A stretch of DNA of 64,000 nt from Centroberyx gerrardi (GCF_048128805.1 NC_136003.1:22100840-22164839); one strand, 5' to 3'; positions 27,091 to 40,437 are shown, counted from the first letter of the stretch. The notes: generated from the sequence alone by a model not told the origin. Program-made: numbers and translations.

Positions 27091-28647
27091 AAGAGTGATG
27101 TCTCCCAGTCAGGAACATTGATAAGGTTAAGTGACTTGCTAGCAGCTACCGATCTTAATGTCGCTGATCGCACTGGTTTGCCACCTTGTTTGTTTTTATT
27201 GTATCCAGTCTGTCACCGTGTGGTCAACTTTATCTTTATGAGCATGATTAGAGGGCTGGGACAGGAGGGCACTTGTCCGGACTAGAATGAGAAAGGGAAA
27301 GTAAACTAGGAGACTGGGCGGGATCGGGCTATACAAGACTGATCAAAGTGCCATTATTTATTCATACGTCTATTAATATTAATAGAAATGCCCAGAATGA
27401 AATCCACCAGATTGTTAGAACCCTTTTAACTTCCAAATGTGATATCCCTGCTCTCTTTCTGGCTAATAATTGAAAGTAGCCTCAGTTTTAACACATTTTA
27501 AAGTTGGAAATTCCATTTGATTTAGCCAAAAGTGTCAGGCCTTACACTCATTTGGGTAGTCACTCTCAGATATGCAGTCATTTAAGAATTTAACCCTGAG
27601 AAATTATTGTAGGCTTTGCCCATGAATTATGGCTTTGTCTGTTTTGATGTTGACCATTTAGGCTACTAAAGATTATTATGCAGATGTAGCCAGATTAACT
27701 GACTTGTAAACTTTTACTGTATTACAGGTTGTTACACTTTTGGTTAATGTTCTTTGTGTGTGTGTTGTGTACACGACAGGCATGCACACATTTTTGCAAG
27801 TATTATTTGTCAGGGGTGAGTTTAACTTAAAACCTGTTTTTACATTTGCCTCTACAGAGGCTTTCCTAAACGTTTTGATGCTAGTGTTGTGTTGTTGCAA
27901 GATCAAAATATTATGTCTGGGTACTATTCATCACAGTACCAACCAGTATCACAGTACCACAGCAAAGCATGTTGATTGATTTGATGATTTGAGCAGTCCC
28001 AGGTGCAGAAGTAAGCTCACAGTACAAACCTGCAAGCTTTTTAGTTGTCATACATGGATGGACACATAGGAATTTATGTTTTATTGTATATTACTGGCAC
28101 CAGTAGAAGCTGGTGTCCAGTGTGGACCATATATTTGAACACTTATTTTACTATTATTGAGAAGTTTTGGTTTCACACACAGTATCAAGTGTTGTGGATG
28201 TCGTATAGCAATGGTAGTGTGAGTCTCTGGGCAGTGGCCAGCCAACAAATCTCTTAAAATCAAATCCAAGTCTTAACAAGCAATTTCTATTTTTACTCTT
28301 ACTAAACCTTATAGAACTAAATTGAATGGCTTAGGTTTTATTTTGAGGGAAATTGACTGTCTCCATATTGATGATCAATAACATTGTTAGTGATTGCTAA
28401 CAAGAGGTTAATGCTAATTATCCCAAAACTAAAAATGAAATGTTGTGTGACCTTTCTGGATGTCTTAGTTCATGGTCAGTCACTAATGTTTTCACCCACT
28501 GGCCATAAGTGACAGGAAGAGGATTCAGGTTGGTTAGTTCTAAAGCCGGGGATGACACTCCACACCTTTATACCTGTGTGCTGTCAAATTTCATCATGGT
28601 GTACAGCATTTGAGAAAATCATTTTCTACAAAGCATGTTTGTCCTCT

Positions 28648-28915
28648 AGGCCCTTTTCACATCGTCATGGTAACAGCTAAACCAGTGCATTACAACTTCC
28701 TGTGGCAAGTTTCTTTTTGTGACTTACTGACAAACCAATCCAACAAAAACAACAAAATTGTAATGGTTACTAGCACTAGATACATAATGTAACAAATTAA
28801 AAATTTGGGGCAGGTTGTGGAGCAATTTAGTGAAGGACAGAGCTGGCAACAGGAAGTTGTAATGCACCGGTTTCTCAATGCAGAAGCATTGAGAAACAGA
28901 ATGTGAAAAGGGCCT
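28648..28915. mobile_element. short inverted-repeat element
   Basis: Begins aggcccttttcacat and ends with its exact inverse atgtgaaaagggcct. Inner arms also match: gtgcattacaacttcctg against caggaagttgtaatgcac. About 268 bp with no coding capacity. The target-site copy is unclear. Confidence 0.7.
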
Positions 28916-29536
28916 TTTGAGCAGTAGCTAATTAATCAAAGGAAGTTAAATTCTATTATTGTGAAAATTTCTCTTTAACTATGAAACATCACACCTTAGC
29001 TGCAAATCTTCCCACAATCCTGTTCTCATATTATTGGGCTGGACTGTAGGGACAGCACCACACTTTGCCCTGAGGTTTAACATATTGCCAGTTTAACATT
29101 TTGAAGTGAGTTCATTTCATAAATAAGTCTTCTAAATATTGTTTGTTGACTTATATATCACTTGGTCAGCCATTGTCGTGCACAGAAAATGACGAACAAT
29201 CACAATGAATTCTGGGAAAAAGGCACTCCTGAAGTCTACATCACTGTTAACTCGCTCCCTCGGCCCTTGAAGGGTCGATCTCAGAAGGTTCACTTGACTT
29301 ATCAGAGTAATGGAATGGTACTTAAGATGGCAGCGAGGATTCCCCTGAGGGGAAATGCTAAGAGGAAGTCAACAAGGGCAGGTCAAAACGACTAATGAAA
29401 CGGGGCTGTAGTTTACATAGAGTGCTGCGAGAGAGAAGAGAGACGGAGAAAGGGTCTTGCAGCTAGTCAGTTAATAAAGTGAGGTAAGGTTGATTTAATG
29501 TTTGCTCCATCACTTAATTATTTAAAACATGCAAAC

Positions 29537-30711
29537 TAGGGCTGAAACGATTCCTCGAGTAACTCGATTACTAAAAATCATCGATGCAAATTCTTTGCAT
29601 CGAAGCTTCGTTTAATCCATATAACTATATACACACTCAAGTGTTTCGCACGGATGATTATTACTGTTGCACAACGCGCTGGAGAAAGAGAGAGAAAATA
29701 GCGAGGGGCGAAGAGAAGAGACAGGCCAGAGAAAACGACAGAAAGTGTCCAAAGTTTCGGATCCAGTGTTGCCAACTTGGCGACTTTGTCGCTAGACTTA
29801 GCGACTTTTCAGACCCCCCTGGCGACTTTATTTCTCAAAAGCGACTAGCGACAAATCTGCCGACTTTTTCTGACCATGGGACGCAATGTTAATGTGTTGA
29901 ATCCCAAAGCATTTGGCAATAAATTGGTTCGGCTGATGCCGGTTTTCTCTACTTGCTTGTCTAATCCAGAGAGGTCTGACGGTCACAGCGCTTCCCACAC
30001 ACAGCGTAGCTCCTTCCCTCCGCTGAGAGCAGGGACTGTAGGATAGGGTCCACTTGTAATTGCTACCGGCGTACGCCGAAACTGGCCGGGTGGGCGGAGT
30101 CAGCACTTAATATTAAAACGGGATGAGATGAAGGCTAGTAAAGAATGCACGTTAATTATTTGCTCAAGAAAATAACCACAGAAAATAAAATGCTGCAGTC
30201 AATTTGTGAAAGCCTGAGCTTCATTCATGTTATTATCATGATAGTCACACACACACACACACGCACACACACACACACACACCTACTCCCCTCACAGTGA
30301 TGCATAAAATACCCCAGAAAGCAAAATATCAGGTGGTGTAAGTAGCAATTGGAGCCTAAAATGCACCAGTCCAATACAGCAGGTATATTCAGTTTAGTTT
30401 GATTGCAGTGAGTAGGGTCAGCAGGTGTAGGGCAACCCTTCAACATAGTAAATAAATGTACATTAGCCAGTCTTATGAACTTGTATGATATTTAGGCCTA
30501 GTAATAAATATCAATAATAATAATTATTTCACCTTGTTTTCAGTAAATCACAGTGTCGTATGGACAGCTTCGTGCGGACAGCTTTTCTCTTTTGTATATT
30601 TACTATTGCTCTTTAATAAAGCAAAAGTATTTCTTATCCGATTACTCGATTAATCGATGGAATAATCAGTAGAATACTCGATTACTAAAATAATCGATAG
30701 CTGCAGCCCTA
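29537..30711. mobile_element. hAT-type non-autonomous transposon
   Basis: Starts tagggctgaaacgatt and ends gctgcagcccta, with exact 8 bp target copies atgcaaac at 29529-29536 and 30712-30719. Ends rich in TCGATTA/TAATCGA are typical of teleost hAT elements. The 1175 bp interior has no transposase frame. It contains a block of GCGAC repeats at about 29778-29866 and a CA tract at 30246-30282. Confidence 0.9.
30246..30282. repeat. CA microsatellite inside the hAT element
   Basis: (CA)n with one g interruption, nested in the 29537-30711 element. Confidence 0.85.
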
Positions 30712-30853
30712 ATGCAAACACAGCAGTGATTTGTTGTTTGCTGGTCTTTTCCACTTTGTATGTCAGCCAGACTGTCAGGTAAATGGATCAACTTTTTTCT
30801 TCCAGCTCCTCTCACATTAGAAGTTACTAGTGCAGTGCCCGTTTGCCCCCCCA

Positions 30854-30901
30854 GCTGCACAGAGCGCTGTTCGCCCCACTGCTGCACAGAGCGCTGTTCG
30901 C
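30854..30901. repeat. tandem duplication of about 28 bp
   Basis: ctgcacagagcgctgttcgc occurs twice, starting at 30854 and 30882, separated by ccccactg. The flanking sequence looks repeat-derived. Confidence 0.75.
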
Positions 30902-32463
30902 TTGTTTATTCAATGTTTATTAATATTGAACGTGTCGCGTGTCCAAATTGCACCAAATCCGACGTCCTTGGGTCCCCAGCAATACACCCGCCAAGAGAGA
31001 TTCCTTGCTTTATAGTATGATGACTCCAGTCCTGTCTTTGTGCTTTTGCTTTGTCTTGAGACGGAAACTGAAAGAGCCACAATCTGTTTCCTTTGGAAAA
31101 AACCTTTGATTTTTAGCCCCAAACATCTCTTGAAACCTTGTATACGCAATTTAGCATTGTTCTCAGGCAATGGCAGTGTTTGAGGTCTGTGTCAGGTGAA
31201 AGCCGGAAATACTTGGTTCATGGTTTCTTGTAAACCAGGGTTTCCTGCAGTGCTATACAGTCATGGCAGGCCACCATAACAAAAGAATAGTGCCTTGACT
31301 GGAAAATCCCAAACTTCCAAAATGTATTTGTTTAATTTTCATTGAGACCAACACAATGTAGCTTCCCAACAGAGCTTGGGGTAAGAAGCAGAAACCACGC
31401 CCCCCACAGAATTTGTAGCTCTGAGATTGGACTATGGATAACACCACCCTGTCTGTTATTTTCAGACAGATACAGATGATATTTTTCAGTTAAACCTGTA
31501 CTGCAGAATAATCACAACTATTTATCCCGGCCTTGACACAGGAGAAATTCACTGCCCTGATGACTATCAGGGTACTCATTCATTGCTATGGATTATCATC
31601 TTTGCAAATACGTACTACACACTATCTGAAGATCAAATACAACTAAATTGACCTCACAAAATTGAGAAACTTTTTTCCTGTAGATGAAATAATCTGTTGA
31701 ATCATCCTCTTAATTGCCAAATTGATTCTTTTTGCCACTGCTGTTTGTTGTTGAGTAACAGTAAGACAACATGTTCACTAACTAAACTAACTTTATTACA
31801 CCTACTACACCTTTTTAACATTGAGTCCATCATTGTTCCAAAAACGTTTCTAATTTACTGAGAGGGTGTAAACAAATTCAAGGCATGTTCATACTATTTG
31901 TTGTTTTCTTCTTCCTGAGTAACCGTTCACTTTCTCAGTGGAACTAGACTTGAGTGTAGTCCAATTGGCCAATGACCGATGAACATGCCTTTGTCCAATC
32001 GCAGACAGCGGGGCGTGGTTTCTGTTGTATTAGCACAGTTTCCCAACTCTGTTGGGAAACTAAATAACACCTGTGTCATGTGGCCAAAAGCAGCATAAAT
32101 AATGCCGCACAATACTCTGTAAACTAGGCCAACAAATAAACAACATTGACACTATTAATCAATGAACTCAAGAAAGAGCGTGGCCCATCATGAATTTGGT
32201 TAAAACTCCACTGCATTTTAGCCAGTCATCCTGAAACTTGGCCCCTGTGCAAACTGCTATCAGCACTGACACAAATTACCTCATGAGCCTATTTGAATGT
32301 TGTTGGAACATTTTGTGACTTGGGAGAAGCAGCTGTGTCTGAGGGTAATGAGCCACGAGACTTTCACTGTATGTGCTTTCCTCTCAGAGCGATTGAGTCC
32401 AAGGAGAGCTGTGAGTGGAGCTCCATCTCCAACCCCTTATCCCTGTCCAGAGATCCGGCCAGT

Positions 32464-35400
32464 ATGTCCAGTGACCCTCCTCCTCCTTACCCTGGAGGCC
32501 CCAGCGCCCCTCTCATCGAGGAGAAGAGTGGACAACCTGGTAATAAAAGTTTTTCTAAGCATCTCTAACTAAACATGTTAATTTAAAAGCTCATTTAGAA
32601 CCACTGTTGTGATGAATAACATACAAGGTTATGTGTTAGTAGCTTTGTTGGGAATGTTCTTGAGCCTCAGATGTATTGGTGTTTTTTTTGTTTTTTTTTA
32701 GCTTATATTGGCCATTCATAGATATTACTGTTGACTTAAATCCAACTGTTGATGTTGAATGGATTAAAAAGGTCACCAGAAAATGCAATGTAGGCAAGTC
32801 TTTTGCAGAATATCTCAATACATAATTTTTCATAGCATTGTGATCTCCTCATTTCATCTCCAGACCTATTGTTTTCATTTAAGGTCTACCAGCGCTGCAA
32901 GATAAAGATTTGTTTTTGGATTCTATTTGTGTCTCTTACTCTTTGAGAACCATATTTTGAAGGACACTTCTAAAAACCAAAAAATGTTATTTGGATATAT
33001 GTTGGAAATCAGCTATTTTGTTTCATAACTATCAAAATTGGTAATGGATCCAAAGATTCAGTATCATCAAGCCCTGGCACATGCCTCTGAACACCTCATT
33101 TGAATAATTTGTTGGTAAGGCTTGGGGGAAGCGTCACCTTGGAGACTTGAAAATAGCCATAGTGTCTGTTAACAAGTGCACTTCTCTGATTCACTAACCA
33201 AAGTCCAAAAAACTGTCATGGAAGAAGAATAGAGCTTCAGCTAGTGGCAAAAGCTGACAGGTAGTTGGACTTTGGTTTCACATTATGTTTATTTTGATGT
33301 CTAAACTTTCAAAGTAGCCAATAAACCTTTGGGAATTGTACTATTATGATACAGCACTAGTGGCTGATCCATCCATACAGGGTCGTACTGAATGGCTCTG
33401 GTGACACTGATGTAACACTTGTTGTTGCCATAGAGCAGCTTAAAAGCATCTAAAGCACATCACGCATGTATACCAACAGCTTAAAATGCAGAAATGCGAC
33501 CTAGAGAATACCCCTTGTATGTGTTATGCAAATAAGCACACACATTGATTCACAGGCGTTGCCTGTGTGTGTGCATGCATGCGTTAAAGCTACACTTGCA
33601 TACTACTATAGTTGCATATAAGCTACACTATTGCAATTCATGACATCAAAGATATCCATTTGTTTACTGTGAGACTCAAACCTCTGTGGACTCTGATGGA
33701 TCCATTGACATGTTTATTTTTTTTTTATGTGTGTTCTCCTTCAGAAGCAGCTCCTATAAGAACAGGTCCTCCACAGGGACAGCCCCTGCCTCCAGACTAT
33801 GGTCCTCCACCTTACGAGGCCTCACAGCCGGGCTTCCTGCCCCCTCATGTCCCTGGAGAAGGGCCCATGCCCATGCCCATGCCAATGCCAATGCCGCCAC
33901 CACCAGGTACCGCAGCCTTTCTGAAAATGCCTTTTGTACACAATTGATATCCAAGATTTCACATGGCACTTTATAGTGAAGGTGGGCTGCCCTAGCAATA
34001 AAATACTAAAAATATAAAAGAAAATTCCTAAATTCCATTATTGATGCGTTTATTTACATGGAAACCAAACCATTGTTAAACACAGTGTCCAATGGTGGCA
34101 TCTGTTGGTGAAAAGTGGCATTGCAACCATAAGAGTAATAATGTGGGAGCATCACATGGTGTGTGAGAAAAGCAACAACAGCTTTAGCTAATGTTAACAT
34201 TATAATATCAGCGTACCCTGTGTAAAGTGTTGATGCACTGCCTTTTTCTCTGCATTGACTGGTAGTTTTCATTAAATTACAAGCAAGCTGTTATGAATTT
34301 GGCTGGTCAAACCCAATACAAACTAATGAGTTTATTTCCCTTTCATATAAAAAAAAAAATAAGTTGAGCAAGATATTTATTAAGTTTATTCTTATTGGGC
34401 ATAACCCCCACCCTGTGAGCTCCTATCACCTCAATTAACTGTGGGAAAGCCTAGATATCTCATGAATAATAGCTTTTTTTGTAAGGTTGACCAGCTCAGT
34501 ACAATTAACCACACCTGTCCCTAGATTCGTATATAAATTTAGCACCTCAAGTAAGTTGTTTGTTTCTCTGCAGGCAGCTTCTACCCACCGCCACCCGGTC
34601 ACTTTCCTCACCCCATGCCAGGACAGATGGGCCCCGGTCCCAGTCACTTCGCCCATATGGGAGGCCACACAGCTACCGTCTTGGCTCCCCCGGGAGCAGC
34701 CACCACCGTAACCGTACTGCAGGGGGAGATGTTCCAGTCCACACCGGTGCAGACTGTGTGTCCGCACTGCCAGCAGGCAATCATCACCCGCATCTCCCAC
34801 GATGTCGGCCTGATGAACACGCTCTTCTGCCTCTTCTGCTTCTTTGTGGGGTGAGTGAGTGACGAGCAGAACATTGTAACATGCTGGGTCAGTGCCTCCT
34901 GAAATAATTGATGTAGATTGATTCATGTGTATATATAATTAATATGTATTGTTTGCTTGTGGACGAGGATGAGGTGGTAGGTGGGTCTGATAGCAGATGG
35001 CCTTTAGACACTTACACTTGTTTGTAGCGGGTTCCAGGGTCGGGTGTAAAGTTATTCTGTTTGCTTCACTCCCATCTCATCCTTTATATACACCCTAAAT
35101 GTATTGGTATGGTAATGTCCATACATGTAAGAGTATGTATTCTTGTACATGCCTGCTTATAGGTATGCATGTGAAAGTGTATATTGTGGATTATGTATTA
35201 TGCATGTACGGTCAAAACAAAAGAAACAGCAGCTTAAAGCCTTCCATCAGTGACAGTGGCTCTGTAACAACATACAGGGTTTCTCTGGCTGTCAGAGAGG
35301 CTTGGGTGGTAACATCAGTGGGGAGCGTGTTGTACAGAGATGGGAGAGTCAAGTTTCCAAGGATGGGTTTCTGCCTGTCCTTCAAGTTTTAAAGGTCCCG

Positions 35401-36473
35401 TATTATACAGTTTCGATTAATTTATTTTCAGATGTTCTGTGTCTCAGGGTAACATAATATGCTTCAGGATGTTTTTCAAGTAGTGGACTTGAAATTGTAT
35501 TTCTTATGACCAAGGTGTCCTCCACTAAGTCACCAATACAGAATGTAGTATACACAACTTACATTTGATTAATCTGAGTTAAGGGATAAATTGGCAGTAA
35601 TATGGAAAGGATATTTGATGGCCAGTCATGTTTTAGGACTTTGCAGAAAGTAATTAATACCCGTTCATTTCTGTTCAGCATTACATGTAAGCGAATGGAC
35701 GTTAACATTAACATTGAATGAACTTTAAAGGATAACGGAAGGTTAGGAATGGTTAGGAATATATTATCCTTAATGACACTGCTACAATCAAGAAAGAAAG
35801 AATTATGATGACAGCAAATAGGACTTGACTAGGCCTCATAGGGATGATTGGACAACACAGAGGAAGCAGAACCCTTTACTGTAGGGTATCTTAGGTTGGG
35901 TTTTCTATTATTTTCCTTTTTTTCTTTTGTTTCTGTGTTTTGATCTTTAAATTTCTGATTAAAAACATCTCTTAAGTAGGGCTGGTAAATAGTTCAATAT
36001 TATTGTCTTTCAATAGAATCATATCTTGATGAAATGTTGATATTGACTTATCGTGATACAAAATTCTGTCTTCTAAATTAGTGAGAAAAGCAAATACTTA
36101 GATAAAAGTAAATCTCTCAAAAAATGAGTTCTGAAACAAATTGGGAAATCTTTTTTGAAAATTATAGAGTTCGATCTTACTTATATAACCATGCAGTTCA
36201 ATGCGATGAACATCAATTTGATTATTTAACATGCATGTTAGCAGGTATCATTATATATTGATATTGAAATACGTTCTAATGATTATTGTGAGCGTCACAT
36301 TCATTCACAGGGTTTTGAATTTGTAACATTCATTTGTCGTCTGTTTGTTCCTCATTTCCAGGTGCGATCTTGGCTGCTGCTTGATTCCCTGTCTGATCGA
36401 TGACCTCAAGGATGTGACACACACCTGCCCTTACTGTAAGGGCTACATCTACACATACAAGCGTATATGCTAA
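32464..36473 (+). CDS. cdip1: CDIP1, LITAF-domain membrane protein
   Basis: Cell death-inducing p53-target protein 1, a monotopic late-endosome/lysosome protein of the LITAF family. Coding exons 32464-32539, 33745-33906, 34574-34850 and 36362-36473 give exactly 208 aa, the human length. The first coding exon starts at 32388 with a 76-base leader; the start [12 protein letters not shown] matches the family. Proline-rich N-terminus with PPPY motifs for WW-domain ligases and an (MP)5 run. The LITAF domain has CPHC and HTCPYC zinc knuckles around a hydrophobic membrane-inserted stretch ([14 protein letters not shown]) and [12 protein letters not shown]. It ends YTYKRIC. The LITAF-like gene at 43480 is a relative. 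Confidence 0.96.
33865..33896 (+). repeat. cdip1: coding ATGCCC minisatellite in cdip1
   Basis: Five ATGCC(C/A/G) units encode Met-Pro dipeptides just before the exon end at 33906. It is likely length-variable in populations. Confidence 0.8.
35976..36275. mobile_element. possible decayed relative of the GGGCTGG hAT MITE
   Basis: Starts agggctggtaaatagttcaa and contains tatcgtgata and tattgatattga blocks like those of the 6484-6853 element. It lacks a clear right end. It lies in the last cdip1 intron. Confidence 0.3.
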
Positions 36474-36829
36474 CCACCGACAGCTCTGCTCCAGAGAGAC
36501 ATGTATATGCACACACATAAATTCACAGCTCCTCCTGCTGGTAGTGACAGGCTTTTTTCCCCATTTTTGCTCAGTGTTGTGTAGCCCTCTTTAGTAGGTG
36601 CGGTTTTATCATTAGTTCACCGAGTATTTACTGTATATATCTTTCAGCATTCTGCATTTATGTATAAACATGTAGTTCAATTGTACAAATCTCACACTGG
36701 ACTACAGGAGATCAAGGGCACCAAAACATCCACAGAGATGGATAAGTGGCAGACACACAGATACATCTGGTATGAATGAAAAAGCAATTGGTGGAGGAAA
36801 AGGCATTGGATAGTATGCATTTAGGGTTG

Positions 36830-36902
36830 AAAAAAAAAAAAAATATATATATATATATAGATATATATATATCTATATATATATATTAAAAAAAAAAAAA
36901 AA
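36830..36902. repeat. A-run, TA repeat, T-poor palindrome
   Basis: Poly(A), then (TA)n interrupted by gatatatatatatc, then (TA)n and poly(A). The central (TA)n-GATATATATATATC part is a self-complementary palindrome. Confidence 0.85.
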
Positions 36903-38521
36903 TCTAAGGATAGACAGATAGCCTCACTTAGGGAAAGCTGTGAAAATTGTCACTTTATTTTAGTTGAAATCATCTGTGAATCTTGCTGAGAAGCAAATAT
37001 ATTGAAGTAAATTTTTGCTGGGTCAGTGTTTTTGTTTTTCTATTTATTTTAAATATTTTATCTATTATTTTAACATGTTAATATTGAGAACTATAAACAT
37101 TTTCGTCCATGTCTTATCATTATTTATGTTCTAATTCACCTAGTTTTCCTATATCCTGAATAATATGACCCTCCTTTGAATGTGAGTAAATTTACTAAAC
37201 TTTTATTTTTGTCTCGATAAACTAATTTATTTGCTTGCTTGGGAACGACCAAGATTGACATGTTACTCGCTATGTTAATGAATCTTCTGGGCTATAGTCA
37301 CTAGTCAAAATGTTCAGTGAATTCAGGTCGAGCTGTTACACATCAATGCCCTTTGTTCATCATAATGTAGTTAGTTTTGATAATAAAGCAAATATTTGCA
37401 CTTTGAGTTGAACTTCAGATTTCCCAATGTAAACTTTGATGCATTTATGAAAACAACATTGCCACAACATAATCACTTTTGTCTGTGAGAGTTCTTGATT
37501 AAGAAAAATCCAATGGTTTACCAGGTCACTTTAGTAGTAAAAATAGTATATAATTTTGGGTTTTACAGAGCCTGTTGTTTTGCCAATTGATTCATCAGCC
37601 AGGAGCGAAACCCACTTTACATGTATTTGTTCAGAATGGAGTGGAATGAAAGCAGTGCTGGCAGTAAATCTGCTCTGCTGCAGGGTTTCAATATTATCGA
37701 TGGAGACGCTCTGCAGGACATCACAGTAATCTTGTGTCGTCTCTCTGGCCAAATGTCCAGTCTGCGGACGGTCCTGTGTCCGTCTGCACCAGTTCAAACT
37801 ACATTAACCTTTCACTGACGATGGTGTTGGCTGATGACTCTCTGGTGCCAGAGAGAACAGGTCCGTAGTTTAAAAAGGAAGAGTATGTTGGCAAACAAAT
37901 CACCTGTATCAGTGGCACCATCATAACGCAACGCTATGTAGGCCTGTAATCCAACTAATACATTATCCCTTTAAGATTACTTGCATTGCTCGGATGCATG
38001 TTAGATAACACCTAAAGCAAATACAGGTACATCTGTCTTGACTGTAATATTGTAATAACAAAAAAAAAAACAACCTAGTAATATTAACTCTTTGCTAAGG
38101 ATAAGCTTCATTGAGACATCTCGCAAAAGTACATTGTGATTCCATCAATGATATTAACTAATACCACATGACCAACATGACAGCCAGTATGTTGAGCCAC
38201 AGCATGCCCATCAGCCACCCCCCACTGCCCATCAGATGCAGAGTATCTCTGCATGAACCATACGTTACTGAATACTTCTCACTGGCTGGTTCCCCGACTC
38301 GGTGTGCTTTTGAATCTTTTTACAGAAATGTGACTTGAGGCTAGTTGTGCAAGAAAAGCAGTACATTTTGAGTTGAAGGATTGCATTGAACTTTTAATAC
38401 GAAGTACTGTATGCCATTGTTGTGGATAACGCTGGTCTGCATTGCTCTCTAAATGTCTGTGATATGTATAACTATGTAAATCAAAATTTGTTTGACTGTT
38501 GCATACAGGTACTATTTTATC

Positions 38522-38527
38522 AATAAA
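38522..38527 (+). terminator. cdip1: distal cdip1 poly(A) signal
   Basis: AATAAA facing the polr3k 3' end, about 40 bases from the opposing hexamer at 38569-38574. Confidence 0.5.
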
Positions 38528-38568
38528 AATCAGAACATGATTCAGACTTTCCATTGAAATGGATTCTT

Positions 38569-38574
38569 TTTAAT
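38569..38574 (-). terminator. polr3k: candidate polr3k poly(A) signal
   Basis: TTTAAT on the plus strand is ATTAAA on the polr3k strand, about 260 bases past its stop. Confidence 0.45.
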
Positions 38575-38830
38575 GTTATTTTGAAAATGAATTGTAAATT
38601 GAATGATATAACTCATGTAAACAGCCAAAGGCAAAAGGCGAAAAAAGGGATCTTCAGTTAAGCCTGAGGAGACAAGTGCACAATGCGCAAACCACTTAAA
38701 TAATTTCAAGAACTACCAGAGACTGATAGCAAAAAATATAGTCTCAAAAATGAGAGGAAAGAGGAAGTTATGGAGAAATCTATGGTAGATCAGCACTAAG
38801 TATGCCTAAAATGTTTAATGTGCAAAGGTC

Positions 38831-40437
38831 TCAGTCTCTCCATAGATGTCCACACTGGGCATTGCAGCATTTGTAGAACGTCGTCATTGGTTCATCTGCT
38901 GATCTCGTCTGAAGCTGCATGAAGTACGCCCGAGGGTGCTCACACTTGGGACAAGGTTCTGTAAACACAAATACAAATATGATGAGTTACCCTGGAATAA
39001 CGAGGATTAGAGGAGTTGCAACACTTGGTCTATTGTGTAAATAAAATAATGCTGTTAAAAGTTATATCAAATTGTGCAGTTGGGCCAATCCAATACAGGC
39101 TTTAAAACCTCACCTAATTTAAGATTCAAATGAATGCAACATAAACAAGGAACAAAACCATCAGAACAAAAAGATAAAATGAAAATGTGTGGATTCAATC
39201 TCTATTCACTCTAGTAAAAATTTTGCTTTACACATCTGGCTTTTGTGAAAGCTTCAGTGTAAAATCAGAATTGCTTTTATTTGCCAAGTATAACAGGCGC
39301 TCAAGGAATTTGATTTTGTCAATTGGTGCTGACACTTCACAAGACAGTTTACACAATACATGACTGACACGCTGTGCAATACAAAATGTAACAGGGCCTC
39401 ACATGTCGTGCAGACAAGACACAGTGTGTCACAGGAGATTAAACAATCACACTACAAGTATCCATTAAAAGACAAGACCTGGCCCATGTAGCAGCACTGC
39501 CAGGGTTTTACTGCCTTGAGAAGGCTGTGAGGCATTGGTAGTGCAAAGTGGATCTTTTGTAGAGCTGACAGACAAAATCCTGCTTCAGATCTATCTTTGG
39601 TCCGCCACATTCAGCTGTGAAGAGCTGAAGGCAGAAGACTCTTCCTCCAGTTGGCCCGTGAACATAACTCATGTGGGCTGGCTAGAGGTGTGTTGGAGAG
39701 GCCTAGATGCCATGCACCACTTACCAGGAGTAGAATCCACATTCTCCCAAGCTGCAGCTCCACCAAGAACATCATCCACCTCTTTTAGCTTGGGATACTT
39801 CCTGTTGTTTACCTGTAATGGGGGAAGAAATGTGTCAAGCTGCAGAAACCAGCTGTGAAACTAGGAGCAGATGCACTTCCAATACAAAGCATGGACACTG
39901 ACAGTAAAATAAGATTTTAAATTGATATCTGGATGTACAGCACTACAGAATATCTGAATCTAGGAAACCTCTAGTTTGAACCTGGAGGGACAGTAGAGCT
40001 TTATAAAGGATACTGAAGAAATGTGGCATGATGGTGGGAAAAAAAAACATTTGCTGAATGCTACTTACTGAATGCTTTATAATGACAACATGAAACTCAT
40101 ACTGAACTACATACATGGGTGTTTACAGATTGTCATGTCTTATCTGGGCTTTTAAATTAGACAAAATTAAGCTAGGAAGTCAGGATGTGCTTTGCTTGCT
40201 GCAGCAGCTGTATGCTAGTTGGAGCTTGCTCGCTACACTCATCGATCAACATGTTACAAAACTCGAAAAATATTCCATAAAAAGGTATTAATTTGTGCCG
40301 TGACATGTCACCGTAGCCTGACTTACCTTTCTTGTAATGTTATGTACGTAGGGACAGGTGTTGCAGGCGAACCTCAGGCACTTCTGTCCTTCCTCGACAA
40401 TCAAAACATTCCCGCATGTTGGACAGAAAAGAAGCAT
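38831..40437 (-). CDS. polr3k: RNA polymerase III subunit RPC10 (POLR3K)
   Basis: Small subunit of RNA polymerase III needed for RNA cleavage, termination and reinitiation. Exons 40327-40437, 39725-39812 and 38831-38958 are GT-AG and in frame and give 108 aa, the exact family length. The N-terminal zinc ribbon is CPTCGN with CNTC. The C-terminal TFIIS-like ribbon has CPKC and CCNAQC, with the acidic hairpin RSADEPMTTFYKC that inserts into the polymerase pore. It ends GHLWRD. It is head to head with snrnp25, the arrangement also found at human 16p13.3. Confidence 0.97.

Larger units (their letters stand above)
26556..32387 (+). other. cdip1: inferred large first intron of cdip1
   Basis: No coding exon was found in this stretch. 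It holds inverted-repeat elements at 28648-28915 and 29537-30711, a direct duplication near 30854-30901, and ordinary AT-rich DNA. That it is an intron depends on the inferred non-coding exon near 26555. Confidence 0.4.
36474..38530 (+). other. cdip1: cdip1 3' UTR
   Basis: No other gene seen. AATAAA signals occur at 37382-37387 and 38522-38527; use of the distal one gives a 2 kb UTR, as is common for CDIP1. A long A/TA/T palindrome lies at 36830-36902. Confidence 0.5.

Noticed and set aside
29162-29395. 77-codon plus-strand frame
   Set aside because: Lies in repeat-like intronic DNA and resembles no family I know.
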